A stretch of 31,749 bases of DNA from an uncultured Lachnospiraceae bacterium (GTDB lineage: Bacteria > Bacillota_A > Clostridia > Lachnospirales > Lachnospiraceae). Positions 24,326 through 31,696 of this stretch are shown here, piece after piece. The position numbers and the translations under genes were made by a program. Location: contig CAMYVI010000004.1 in NCBI GenBank assembly GCA_947302185.1, positions 1 to 31,749 on the forward strand, in the 5' to 3' direction. Within the stretch, counting starts at the first letter, position 1. Each line of letters opens with the position of its first letter. The notes below the pieces were generated by a model. The model saw only the letters and a list, made by a program, of their open reading frames with translations. It was not told where the DNA came from and ran no database searches.

Positions 24326-25042
24326 ATGAAAAAACAGGATCTTGGGACACTTCTTCAGTCTAAATCTTATCCGGGAAGAGGAATCGCACTCGGAAGGTCT
24401 GAGGATGGCAGATACGCGGTTGCCGCTTACTTTATTATGGGAAGAAGTGTCAACTCAAGAAACAGAGTTTTTGTAGAGGAAGGTGAGGGCATCCGTACAG
24501 AAGCCTTTGATCCGTCTAAAATGGAAGATCCGAGTCTGATTATTTATGCGCCGGTCAGAGTACTCGGCGACAAGACGATTGTGACAAACGGTGATCAGAC
24601 AGACACGATTTACGAAGGACTTGACCATCAATACACATTTGAACAGTCTCTTCGTTCGCGCCGTTATGAGCCTGACGGACCGAATTATACTCCGAGAATT
24701 TCCGGTGTAATTCACCTGAAAGACGGAGATTTCAACTATGCACTTTCCATTCTGAAAAGCGCGGACGGAAATCCTGATTCCGATCATCGATTTACATTTA
24801 CTTATTCACCTGCTGTTGCGGGAACAGGTCATTTTATCAGCACCTATATAGATGACGGAAATCCGCTGCCGAGTTTCGAAGGTGAACCGATACCGGTAGC
24901 TGTTCCGAACGATATTGACTGCTTTACGGATATGATCTGGACAAGTCTTAATGAAGAGAACAAAGTGTCTCTTTTTGTGAGATATATCGATATAGAGACG
25001 GGAAAGCATGAAACAAGGATCGTAAATAAGCATACAAGGTGA
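24326..25042 (+). CDS. purO: IMP cyclohydrolase, PurO type
   Basis: Converts FAICAR to IMP, the last step of de novo purine synthesis; 238 aa, cytosolic. The sequence has the PurO-like start (QSKSYPGRGIALGRS), the AAYFIMGRSVNSRNRVF motif, APVRVLGDKTIVTNGDQTD, and HLKDGDFNYALSILKS. It is unrelated in sequence to the cyclohydrolase half of bifunctional PurH. GGAGG lies 8 nt before ATG 24326; ATG 24320, overlapping the regulator stop, would be only 2 nt from it. The partner formyltransferase follows after 135 bp. Confidence 0.9.
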   Translation: MKKQDLGTLLQSKSYPGRGIALGRSEDGRYAVAAYFIMGRSVNSRNRVFVEEGEGIRTEAFDPSKMEDPSLIIYAPVRVLGDKTIVTNGDQTDTIYEGLDHQYTFEQSLRSRRYEPDGPNYTPRISGVIHLKDGDFNYALSILKSADGNPDSDHRFTFTYSPAVAGTGHFISTYIDDGNPLPSFEGEPIPVAVPNDIDCFTDMIWTSLNEENKVSLFVRYIDIETGKHETRIVNKHTR

Positions 25043-25177
25043 GAATCCGATTGCTGCAAAATTCTGCTCGAACAATCCGTAATCGATTTTTGGCGTCTTG
25101 ATCACAATTTTTGGGCAGGACCGAATTTGACAATTACCTGTAAAGTGAAGAACATAGGAAAGGAAACGATAAAGAAC

Positions 25178-26356
25178 ATGAAAGACTTAGCACTGAAATA
25201 CGGCTGCAATCCGAACCAGAAACCGTCGCGCATTTATGTATCGGATGGGAGCGATCTTCCGATCGAAGTACTGAACGGACGCCCGGGATATATTAACTTT
25301 ATGGACGCGCTGAACGGATGGCAGCTTGTTCGCGATCTGAAAGCCGCAACCGGACTTCCGGCTGCTACATCATTTAAGCATGTATCACCGGCAGGCGCAG
25401 CAGTAGGCCTTCCCCTCACAGATGTGCTGAAAAAGATATATTTCGTGGATGACATGGAAGAACTCTCACCGCTTGCATGCGCATACGCCCGCGCCCGCGG
25501 AGCAGACCGTATGAGCTCTTTTGGCGATTTTATTTCTCTGTCTGATATCTGCGATGCCTCCACGGCAAAGATCATCAAGAGAGAAGTATCTGACGGCGTG
25601 ATCGCACCGGGATACACCGATGAGGCCCTTGAAATTCTTAAAGCCAAGAAAAACGGCAACTACACTGTAATCAAAATTGACCCTGAATATGTTCCGCAGC
25701 CGTTAGAACATAAGGAAGTATTCGGCATTACATTTGAACAGGGACGAAATGAACTTGCAATCAACAATGATATTCTTGCAAATGTCGTTACACAGAACAA
25801 GGATATCCCGGACAGTGCAAAGCGCGATCTGGTCATTTCCCTGATCACTCTGAAGTATACGCAGTCCAATTCCGTGTGCTATGCATATGACGGACAGGCA
25901 ATCGGCGTCGGAGCCGGACAGCAGTCCCGCGTACACTGCGTGAGACTTGCCGGAAACAAGGCCGATAACTGGCTGCTTCGTCAGTGCCCGAAAGTTCTGA
26001 ACCTTCCGTTCGTAGACAATATTCGCCGTGCAGACCGCGATAATGCTATCGACGTCTATATCGGCGAAGAGTATATGGATGTACTTGCCGAAGGTGCATG
26101 GCAGAAAATTTTCAAGGAAAAGCCGGAAGTCTTCACAGCGGAGGAAAAGAGGGCGTGGCTTGATCAGGCAGAGAATATCGCACTCGGTTCTGACGCGTTC
26201 TTCCCGTTCTCCGACAACATCGAACGTGCGAAGAAGAGCGGAGTCAAGTATATCGCAGAACCGGGCGGATCCATCCGTGACGACGCGGTCATTGAGTGCT
26301 GCGATAAATACGGGATGGCGATGGCATTTACCGGAATCCGTCTCTTCCACCATTAA
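25178..26356 (+). CDS. purV: AICAR formyltransferase (stand-alone PurH formyltransferase domain)
   Basis: Transfers a formyl group from 10-formyl-THF to AICAR, giving FAICAR for the preceding PurO; 392 aa, cytosolic. It starts KDLALKYGCNPNQKPSRIYV and contains SFKHVSPAGAAVG (the KHxSPAG-type motif with the catalytic Lys-His), RADRMSSFGDFISLSD, KYTQSNSVCYAYDGQAIGVG and the C-terminal AEPGGSIRDDAVIECCDKYG. The cyclohydrolase (MGS-like) domain of bifunctional PurH is absent. The ATG at 25178 fits the family N-terminus though its ribosome site (AAAGGA) is rather far; in-frame sequence to 25127 is unconserved. A TTGACA at 25128 hints at a separate weak promoter. Confidence 0.93.
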   Translation: MKDLALKYGCNPNQKPSRIYVSDGSDLPIEVLNGRPGYINFMDALNGWQLVRDLKAATGLPAATSFKHVSPAGAAVGLPLTDVLKKIYFVDDMEELSPLACAYARARGADRMSSFGDFISLSDICDASTAKIIKREVSDGVIAPGYTDEALEILKAKKNGNYTVIKIDPEYVPQPLEHKEVFGITFEQGRNELAINNDILANVVTQNKDIPDSAKRDLVISLITLKYTQSNSVCYAYDGQAIGVGAGQQSRVHCVRLAGNKADNWLLRQCPKVLNLPFVDNIRRADRDNAIDVYIGEEYMDVLAEGAWQKIFKEKPEVFTAEEKRAWLDQAENIALGSDAFFPFSDNIERAKKSGVKYIAEPGGSIRDDAVIECCDKYGMAMAFTGIRLFHH

Positions 26357-26418
26357 AACCGTATCGGTATTGTGCAGGGAAGGATTCCATGCAAAGGCTC
26401 GCATTTGAAAAATAAAGG

Positions 26419-26446
26419 CAGGCTGCCGGATCGGCGGCCTGTTTTT
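26419..26446 (+). terminator. Terminator of purV
   Basis: Stem CAGGCTGCCG (26419-26428) with CGGCGGCCTG (26432-26441), one G-T pair and a 3-nt loop, followed by TTTTT. Confidence 0.9.
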
Positions 26447-26508
26447 CTGTCACAGGAATTCTCCGATGGCATTATATCTCATTTTTCGGTAAAATCATTC
26501 AAAGAATA

Positions 26509-26517
26509 TGTTATAAT
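26509..26517 (+). promoter_or_regulatory. Extended -10 promoter of the aldolase-like gene
   Basis: TGTTATAAT: a perfect TATAAT (26512-26517) with the extended TG element. No good -35 is seen at 17 bp. The leader of about 85 nt has a weak CAGGTAAG/CTTGCCTG hairpin. Confidence 0.6.
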
Positions 26518-26607
26518 GTAACCGTTCAGGTAAGGAACTGTCACGAATCAATCCCCACATCTTGCTTGCCTGATTTTCAGAGAAAAACATGAGAGGACGG
26601 TGGACCG

Positions 26608-27441
26608 ATGCTAGTTAACCTAAAAGATATTCTTACTCCTGCCCGGGAAGGGAAGTATGCAGTAGGACATTTTAACACCTTCACGGCTTTGATGACCAGA
26701 AGTGTTATTATGGCGGCCGAAGAGTTGGATGCGCCCGTGATTATAGGTATAGAGGAGAGACAGCTCGAGTTATGCCCTCTCGAGGTTTTTGCGTCATACG
26801 CCATTCCGATGGCCGTGAGAGCGAAAGTTCCCGTGGCAGTGCATTTTGACAGAGCTCATACGTTTGACAAATGCGTTAAAGCCCTGAATTTCGGCTTTAC
26901 TTCGATAGATTTTGACTGTTCCGAGCTTTCGTTCGAGGAAAATGTTTCGCATGTCAGTGAGATTACGCGTATAGCCCATGCTCTCGGAGCTTCCGTGGAA
27001 GGAGAGCTCGGACATGTTCCGGATGCGGCGAAACTGAAGGAGTTTGAGAAAATAGATTATCACACTTCGCCTGCCGAGGCGGGAGACTATGTCGCGAGGA
27101 CCGGTGTGGATGCGCTCGCGATAGCAGTAGGAACAGCGCAGGGATCATATACAGAGAAACCGAAAGTAGATTTTGCGCGTATTGCGGCCATATCGGAAGC
27201 GACCGGGACGCCGCTTGTACTCCACGGCGGCTCAGGTCTTTCGGACAGAGCTTTTCGAAGAGCCATTACGAACGGTGTCAGTAAGATCAACATTTTTACC
27301 GACCTGAATATTGCTTGCGGTCAGGGAATCATGCAGGCGATAAACAGCGGCTATACACAGATGTCTGAGATCATTCCGTATGAAATGCATTCTGTGAGGG
27401 TGCAGGCAGCCGAGAAGATTCGGCTGTTCCAGAACAGATAA
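26608..27441 (+). CDS. Class II aldolase-family protein with altered metal ligands
   Basis: A 277-aa TIM-barrel protein of the class II fructose-bisphosphate/tagatose-bisphosphate aldolase family. The family pattern is clear: GKYAVGHFNTFTALMTRSVI at the start, VEGELGHV (130-136), ALAIAVGTAQG (169-179), VLHGGSGLSD (204-213) and SKINIFTDLN. Two of three zinc histidines are replaced: the H-x-D-H signature reads HFDR (catalytic-type D81 kept, R82 in place of His), and GTAHG reads GTAQG (Q178). H206 is kept. A histidine two residues on (H84) might substitute. It may be a metal-independent enzyme on another substrate or a non-catalytic homologue. It has its own promoter and a small conserved partner gene 3'. 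Confidence 0.85.
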   Translation: MLVNLKDILTPAREGKYAVGHFNTFTALMTRSVIMAAEELDAPVIIGIEERQLELCPLEVFASYAIPMAVRAKVPVAVHFDRAHTFDKCVKALNFGFTSIDFDCSELSFEENVSHVSEITRIAHALGASVEGELGHVPDAAKLKEFEKIDYHTSPAEAGDYVARTGVDALAIAVGTAQGSYTEKPKVDFARIAAISEATGTPLVLHGGSGLSDRAFRRAITNGVSKINIFTDLNIACGQGIMQAINSGYTQMSEIIPYEMHSVRVQAAEKIRLFQNR

Positions 27442-27467
27442 GCAGCAACATAGAGCGAGGAGATATG

Positions 27468-27734
27468 ATGATGGTTAATCCGATGGAATTGTTCAGACTT
27501 AAGGCGATTTGGGACAGGCTCTGTCAGGCACATCCTAAACTTGTTCCGTTTTTGAGGAGCGTTTATCCCGCTGCATTCGGTGAAGGGTCGATTGTTGATA
27601 TCAAGGTCACTGATCCGTCAGGAAAAGTCTATCACTATAATATGAGGCTGTCGGCGGAAGATATGGAGGCTTTTCATGCGGCTTCTGCTTTCGGACAGGG
27701 TATGACGCAGGATGTGACAAGGGATCAGACCTGA
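27468..27734 (+). CDS. Small conserved hypothetical protein
   Basis: About 88 aa, no signal or membrane segment. Two parts are visible: an N-terminal helix with PMELFRLKAIWDRLCQAHPK, and a beta-rich C-terminal part (GSIVDIKVTDPSGKVYHYNM, RLSAEDMEAFHA). I recall similar small proteins in Lachnospiraceae, but know no function. Three ATGs in tandem (27465, 27468, 27471) follow GAGGAG at 2, 5 and 8 nt; I chose the middle one, and 27471 is as likely. It lies 24 bp after the aldolase-like gene and shares its transcript. Confidence 0.75.
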   Translation: MMVNPMELFRLKAIWDRLCQAHPKLVPFLRSVYPAAFGEGSIVDIKVTDPSGKVYHYNMRLSAEDMEAFHAASAFGQGMTQDVTRDQT

Positions 27735-27760
27735 AAAAGAACGGCTAATCAGCGATAACA

Positions 27761-27799
27761 CAATAAAGGGGGCTGTTCATGTGAACAGCCCCTTTATTG
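27761..27799. terminator. Bidirectional terminator between the small gene and ilvE
   Basis: CAATAAAGGGGGCTGTTCA (27761-27779) pairs with TGAACAGCCCCTTTATTG (27782-27799), with a single bulged G and a 2-nt spacer. It lies between convergent genes and serves both. Confidence 0.92.
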
Positions 27800-27824
27800 T
27801 TGTAAAGTTATTCTTCGAGGATCA

Positions 27825-28847
27825 TTATTTGATCTTGCAGATCCATCCTTCCGGAGCCTCGATGCGGCCCATCTGGATGCCTGTCAGTGTATCATACAGT
27901 TTCTGGATCGTCGGTCCCATCTTCTCCATACCGCTCGGGAAGCAGATTTCCTGATCGCCGTTTGTGATCTTTCCTACCGGAGAGATAACAGCTGCAGTTC
28001 CGCATAAGCCTGCCTCGTCGAATTCCGGAAGTTCGGTCAGCGGAATATCGCGCTCCTCGACCTCAAGACCAAGATACTTCTCGGCGACATATTCAAGAGA
28101 ACGTCTTGTGATGGACGGAAGAATTGTCGGAGATTTGACGGTAACGAACTTATTGCCTTTGATGAAGATAATGTTGGCGCCGCCGGTCTCCTCGACCTTT
28201 GTGCGTGTGGCGGAATCCGGATAGAGATTCTCAGCGAAGCCCTGCTTATGAGCCTCAACGATTGCATGAAGGCTCATCGCGTAGTTCAGACCGGCCTTGA
28301 TGTGGCCTGTTCCTCGGGGAGCGGCACGGTCGTAGTCGGCAATTTTGATGGAAATCGGCTTTGCTCCGCCTTTGAAATACGGACCGACCGGAGTGACAAG
28401 AATACGGAACTGATACTCGTTGGCCGGCTTAACTCCGATTACGGCGTCTGAACCGAACATGAAAGGACGGATATAGAGCGTTGCGCCTGAGCCGTAGGGA
28501 GGAACCCATGCTTCGTTGGCGGCAACGACCTGCTTTACAGCTTCAACGAATCTGTCTTCCGGGAATGCCGGCATCTCAAGACGTCTTGCGGAATCTGCCA
28601 TACGGGAAGCGTTCAGATCCGGGCGGAAGCAGACGATGCTTCCATCTTCTGTTGTATAAGCCTTAAGGCCTTCGAATACGGACTGTGAATACTGAAGAAC
28701 GCCTGCACATTCTGTGATTTTTACATACGGATCATCGATAAGTGCACCTTCATCCCATGCGCCGTCTTTGAAGTTAGAGACATATCTCTTATCTGTTTCA
28801 ATGTAACCAAATCCGAGACTACCCCAGTCGATATTCTTTTTTTCCAT
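27825..28847 (-). CDS. ilvE: Branched-chain amino acid aminotransferase
   Basis: PLP-dependent class IV aminotransferase that interconverts branched-chain amino acids and their 2-oxo acids; cytosolic, 340 aa. The PLP lysine is K184 in GHIKAGLNYAMS. Other family landmarks are VFEGLKAY, FRPDLNASRM, TLYIRPFMFG, KVEETGGANI and EAGLCGTAAVISPVGKI. ATG 28847 has GGAGGAG at 6 nt; an ATG at 28880 lies before the ribosome site. It is monocistronic with a consensus promoter. No CodY box of comparable quality to that at codY is seen upstream, although ilvE is often a CodY target. Confidence 0.96.
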   Translation of the reverse strand: MEKKNIDWGSLGFGYIETDKRYVSNFKDGAWDEGALIDDPYVKITECAGVLQYSQSVFEGLKAYTTEDGSIVCFRPDLNASRMADSARRLEMPAFPEDRFVEAVKQVVAANEAWVPPYGSGATLYIRPFMFGSDAVIGVKPANEYQFRILVTPVGPYFKGGAKPISIKIADYDRAAPRGTGHIKAGLNYAMSLHAIVEAHKQGFAENLYPDSATRTKVEETGGANIIFIKGNKFVTVKSPTILPSITRRSLEYVAEKYLGLEVEERDIPLTELPEFDEAGLCGTAAVISPVGKITNGDQEICFPSGMEKMGPTIQKLYDTLTGIQMGRIEAPEGWICKIK

Positions 28848-28929
28848 AACATGCTCCTCCAAACGTTGATAAATATGCATTTTTGCATTTGAAAAAGGTC
28901 CGGATCGGCACCCTTTTCATTTTATAGAT

Positions 28930-28957
28930 ATTATAAACCTCAAGTTTTGTATGTCAA
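28930..28957 (-). promoter_or_regulatory. Consensus sigma-A promoter of ilvE
   Basis: Minus-strand TTGACA (28957-28952), a 16-bp spacer and TATAAT (28935-28930), both perfect hexamers. Just downstream, an AAAAGGGT/ACCTTTTT hairpin forms near the 5' end of the message (about 28893-28918). Confidence 0.88.
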
Positions 28958-29027
28958 TAATTAACTGGAGTTCACAAGTATTGCAAAAATGTTACAAAAC
29001 GAGACGGCGTTACAGGTTCGGGAAGAA

Positions 29028-29043
29028 AAGATTGTACAATCTT
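29028..29043. promoter_or_regulatory. Perfect 16-bp palindrome in the ilvE-nitroreductase intergenic region
   Basis: AAGATTGTACAATCTT, perfectly symmetric, 20 bp upstream of the -35 of the nitroreductase gene. It is a plausible operator. A direct repeat TATTGCAAAA lies on either side (28979-28988 and 29062-29071). Confidence 0.5.
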
Positions 29044-29063
29044 GCACTCAATACTCCTTTTTA

Positions 29064-29092
29064 TTGCAAAAGTATTAAAAAAGAGTTAAACT
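29064..29092 (+). promoter_or_regulatory. Possible promoter giving a leaderless nitroreductase mRNA
   Basis: TTGCAA (29064-29069), a 17-bp spacer, TAAACT (29087-29092). The ATG follows the -10 by only 6 nt, and there is no Shine-Dalgarno, so a leaderless transcript is implied if this promoter is used. Confidence 0.4.
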
Positions 29093-29098
29093 CGTATT

Positions 29099-29866
29099 AT
29101 GAATTTGTATGAAGCCATATTTCTTAGAAAATCACATAGAAACTTTTTGATGGAAGAAATAGAACCGGAGACACTTGCCGAAATTGGTGCATTTTATGAG
29201 GAGGCACCGTCACTTTTCCCCGGAATCAAAACGGAAATCGGCATCACGGATAATACAGACGGAAAACACGCTCCGAAAGGGTTTTTCGGCGTGAAAGCGC
29301 CGTACTATCTTACCATGTACTCCGAGAAAAAAGACCGGTATATGATGAATGCCGGATGTATCTGCGAACAGCTTTGTCTCTATATGCTGACGCTCGGTCT
29401 CGGCAGCTGTTTCCTCGGGAGCGTTACTTATAAAAAGGGCGCGCGTACAAGAGGAGATATGGAATTCGTCATCGTAATCGCTTTCGGAAAGGTGAACGGA
29501 AAATTGACACGCAGGGCTGCCGAAGCGAGACGCCTGTCCATGCAGGAACTCTGCATTATCCGTGAGGAACCGAAACACTGGACGCAGAATGTTCTGGAAG
29601 TGGCCAGGCTTGCTCCGTCAGCTTATAATTCTCAGCCGTGGCGTTTTGTTGTCACGGGAAGCCGTATTCATTTTTTCTCGAAGAAGAAGGATATCACACA
29701 TTTCGGGAAATGGGATGAGTTCGACTTCGGATGCCTGTTCGCGCATGTGCTGATTGCTGCGGATGAATTGTGGCTGGATGTGGATCTGATCCGTCTCGAG
29801 AACATAAGCCAGAAGAGTTTCAGAATAAGCCAGTATGTACTTTCTGCAATCATAAAGGTAGAGTGA
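29099..29866 (+). CDS. Nitroreductase family protein (TM1586-like)
   Basis: FMN-dependent oxidoreductase fold, 255 aa, likely cytosolic; the substrate cannot be told. The N-terminal half holds the FMN-contacting RKSHRNF and the helix CEQLCLYMLTLGLGSCFLGS; the C-terminal half repeats a nitroreductase-like pattern (VLEVARLAPSAYNSQPWRFVV). This two-half arrangement fits the putative TM nitroreductase family (TM1586 type). No ribosome binding site precedes ATG 29099, and the next in-frame ATG (29150) lacks one too. It is divergent from ilvE. Confidence 0.85.
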   Translation: MNLYEAIFLRKSHRNFLMEEIEPETLAEIGAFYEEAPSLFPGIKTEIGITDNTDGKHAPKGFFGVKAPYYLTMYSEKKDRYMMNAGCICEQLCLYMLTLGLGSCFLGSVTYKKGARTRGDMEFVIVIAFGKVNGKLTRRAAEARRLSMQELCIIREEPKHWTQNVLEVARLAPSAYNSQPWRFVVTGSRIHFFSKKKDITHFGKWDEFDFGCLFAHVLIAADELWLDVDLIRLENISQKSFRISQYVLSAIIKVE

Positions 29867-29969
29867 CGATTTCAGGCGGACGGATAAATCCGAACGGGAA
29901 AGGGGCGTTGACCGAACGCGGGCGTCATGAACGAAAATCGAAGCTGTGTCGGAACATCGCAAAAAAGCA

Positions 29970-29998
29970 TTGACAGAATTACCGATTTAGTGTATTAT
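29970..29998 (+). promoter_or_regulatory. Promoter of tRNA-Gly
   Basis: TTGACA (29970-29975), a 17-bp spacer, TATTAT (29993-29998), 28 bp before the mature tRNA 5' end. Confidence 0.88.
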
Positions 29999-30026
29999 TC
30001 CTTTTGTTGCGGAAGCAATGAAAACT

Positions 30027-30098
30027 GCGCGAGTGGCTCAGCGGTGGAGCACCACCTTGCCAAGGTGGGGGTCGCGGGTTCGATCCCCGTCTCGCGCT
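30027..30098 (+). tRNA. tRNA-Gly (anticodon GCC)
   Basis: A complete cloverleaf: acceptor GCGCGAG/CTCGCGC, D arm GCTC/GAGC, anticodon stem CCACC/GGTGG with anticodon GCC at 30059-30061, T arm with GTTCGATC, discriminator U. The 72-nt gene does not encode the 3' CCA. It reads GGC and GGU codons. Confidence 0.96.
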
Positions 30099-30105
30099 CT
30101 TCGGA

Positions 30106-30140
30106 AACCGAATTGCCTTATCAGGTGATTCGGTTTTTTT
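30106..30140 (+). terminator. Terminator of tRNA-Gly
   Basis: Stem AACCGAAT (30106-30113) with ATTCGGTT (30128-30135), then a T run to 30140. Confidence 0.85.
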
Positions 30141-30179
30141 ATTCTTCATCGTGAGTACAGTCTTGCGATGAAGAATAAA
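30138..30179. repeat. Perfect 14-bp inverted repeat after the tRNA terminator
   Basis: TTTATTCTTCATCG (30138-30151) and CGATGAAGAATAAA (30166-30179) with a 14-nt loop. The right arm, as TGCGATGAAGAATAAA, recurs exactly at 23393-23408. Confidence 0.75.
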
Positions 30180-30180
30180 C

Positions 30181-30233
30181 GCCTAAGCATGCGTAACAAT
30201 GCTCCACCGGAGCATTGTTACGCATGCTCAGGC
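30181..30233. repeat. Long near-perfect hairpin
   Basis: Two 25-nt arms (30181-30205 and 30209-30233) with one mismatch and a 3-nt loop; the inner 20 bp are perfect (core GCATGCGTAACAATGCTCC). There is no adjacent T tract, so it is not an ordinary terminator. It abuts the repeat tail at 30235. Confidence 0.85.
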
Positions 30234-30234
30234 A

Positions 30235-30260
30235 CGGCGGATCACAAACATACGCAATGG
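30235..30260 (-). repeat. Divergent tail module of the REP-like family, copy D
   Basis: CGGCGGATCACAAACATACG and following bases match the tails of copies A and B; the differences from copy A over 26 bp are five transitions. The hairpin head of the other copies is replaced here by the long hairpin at 30181-30233. Confidence 0.65.
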
Positions 30261-30331
30261 TTATTATTTGCATAAATTGCCTGTTTTGTGCAAATTTGTT
30301 CTTGATGATGAAGAATACAGGCTGTAAGTGG

Positions 30332-30337
30332 TATAAT
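30332..30337 (+). promoter_or_regulatory. -10 element of the nhaC-type gene
   Basis: A perfect TATAAT, 33 bp before the start codon. The -35 region (TGAAGA at 17 bp) is poor, so an activator or alternative spacing may be involved. Confidence 0.5.
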
Positions 30338-30369
30338 GAGCCCTATCAACGCTTTAAAGGGGGAAAACA

Positions 30370-31668
30370 ATGAATAAAAAACGTCTCGGAGGATTCGCTT
30401 TAATTCCGATCGCAGTCTTTCTTGTCCTTTATCTGGGCAGCGGGATTTACTATGAGTATATCGCTCCGCAGGACGGACAGATGGGATTCTACATCATGTC
30501 TGTCGTCGTCGCGTTCCTTATTGCTCTGATTGTCGCTCTGCTTCAGACGAGACATCTGACATTTGATGAGAAAATTCATCTATGTGCACAGGGAATAGGG
30601 GATGATAACATTACCATTATGATTTTCATTTTCCTGATGGCGGGTGCATTCAGCGGCATAGCCAGTCAGGCGGGCGGTGCGTCCAGTACGGCTAATCTGC
30701 TTCTTACGATTATACCGGATAGGCTGGCCGTGCCGGGTCTGTTCATTATTGCCTGTCTGATTTCCATGGCGATGGGCACTTCGGTCGGAACGATATCCGT
30801 ACTTGTTCCGATTGCTGCACAGGTCTCCGCAAATGCAGGTATCTTTCTGCCGCTCTGCATCGGTACAGTAGTCGGCGGAGCCATGTTCGGCGATAACCTC
30901 TCTTTCATATCCGACACGACTATAGCTGCTACAAAGACGCAGGGCGTTGCGATGAAATATAAGTTTTTTACGAACTTAAGGGTCGCTATGCCTGCGGCAC
31001 TCATCACGCTGGTCATTCTGGTCGTAATATCTCTGCGCGGAACATCTGCGGGGATCGGAGCTTACGATTTCAATATTATTCAGGCTCTGCCTTATTTCGC
31101 CGTTCTGGTGCTTGCTATTGTAGGCATCAATGTATTTGTCGTTCTCGGCGTCGGAATTCTGCTGTTCATGGCAGCGGGAGCCGTTACCGGGTCATTGACA
31201 TTTTCCTCTGCTGCAGCAGCTATGGGAAGCGGAACCGCCGGCATGTTCGAGACTATCATTGTAACGATACTGGTCGCATCAATCGGTGCTCTGATGAAAG
31301 AGAACGGAGGGTTCGAAGCGATACTCGACTTCATCCGCAGACACTTTGACGGCCGAAGGGGCGGTATGTTCGGAATCGCAATGCTTACTATGCTGATGGA
31401 TGTGGCAACTGCCAACAATACGGTAGCCATCGTAATTGCCGCACCGATTGCGAAAAATATCTCCCGGGAATACTCCATCGAACCGGTAAGGGTGGCGTCT
31501 CTTCTCGATACATGTTCCTGCATAGCACAGGGTATAATTCCTTACGGCGCCCAGCTGCTCATAGCGGCGAGTCTTGCGGGGATTTCTTCCGTGCAGATCA
31601 TACCGTTCCTGTTCTATCCGTACTTGCTGGCAGCGTTCGTTGTTTTCTTTATCGTCGCGGATATGTAA
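30370..31668 (+). CDS. Na+/H+ antiporter, NhaC family
   Basis: Integral membrane antiporter of the NhaC/ion-transporter superfamily, 432 aa with about 11-12 hydrophobic segments. Conserved segments include FLMAGAFSGIASQAGG, SMAMGTSVGTISVLVPIA, GGAMFGDNLSFISDTTIAAT (the family hallmark) and DTCSCIAQGIIPYGAQLL. Exact substrate (Na+, or amino acid/malate-type exchange seen in some relatives) cannot be told. AAAGGGGG lies 6 nt before the ATG. A single gene; repeat copy C begins 28 bp after its stop. Confidence 0.9.
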   Translation: MNKKRLGGFALIPIAVFLVLYLGSGIYYEYIAPQDGQMGFYIMSVVVAFLIALIVALLQTRHLTFDEKIHLCAQGIGDDNITIMIFIFLMAGAFSGIASQAGGASSTANLLLTIIPDRLAVPGLFIIACLISMAMGTSVGTISVLVPIAAQVSANAGIFLPLCIGTVVGGAMFGDNLSFISDTTIAATKTQGVAMKYKFFTNLRVAMPAALITLVILVVISLRGTSAGIGAYDFNIIQALPYFAVLVLAIVGINVFVVLGVGILLFMAAGAVTGSLTFSSAAAAMGSGTAGMFETIIVTILVASIGALMKENGGFEAILDFIRRHFDGRRGGMFGIAMLTMLMDVATANNTVAIVIAAPIAKNISREYSIEPVRVASLLDTCSCIAQGIIPYGAQLLIAASLAGISSVQIIPFLFYPYLLAAFVVFFIVADM

Positions 31669-31696
31669 AGGTCATGAGTTATATGAAAATGACGGA

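Noticed and set aside
28848..29098. CodY box or T-box upstream of ilvE
   Set aside because: No site near the CodY consensus and no T-box core; only a short 5' hairpin.
29927..30154. A 75-codon plus-strand reading frame
   Set aside because: It runs through the tRNA-Gly gene and its terminator and has no ribosome site.
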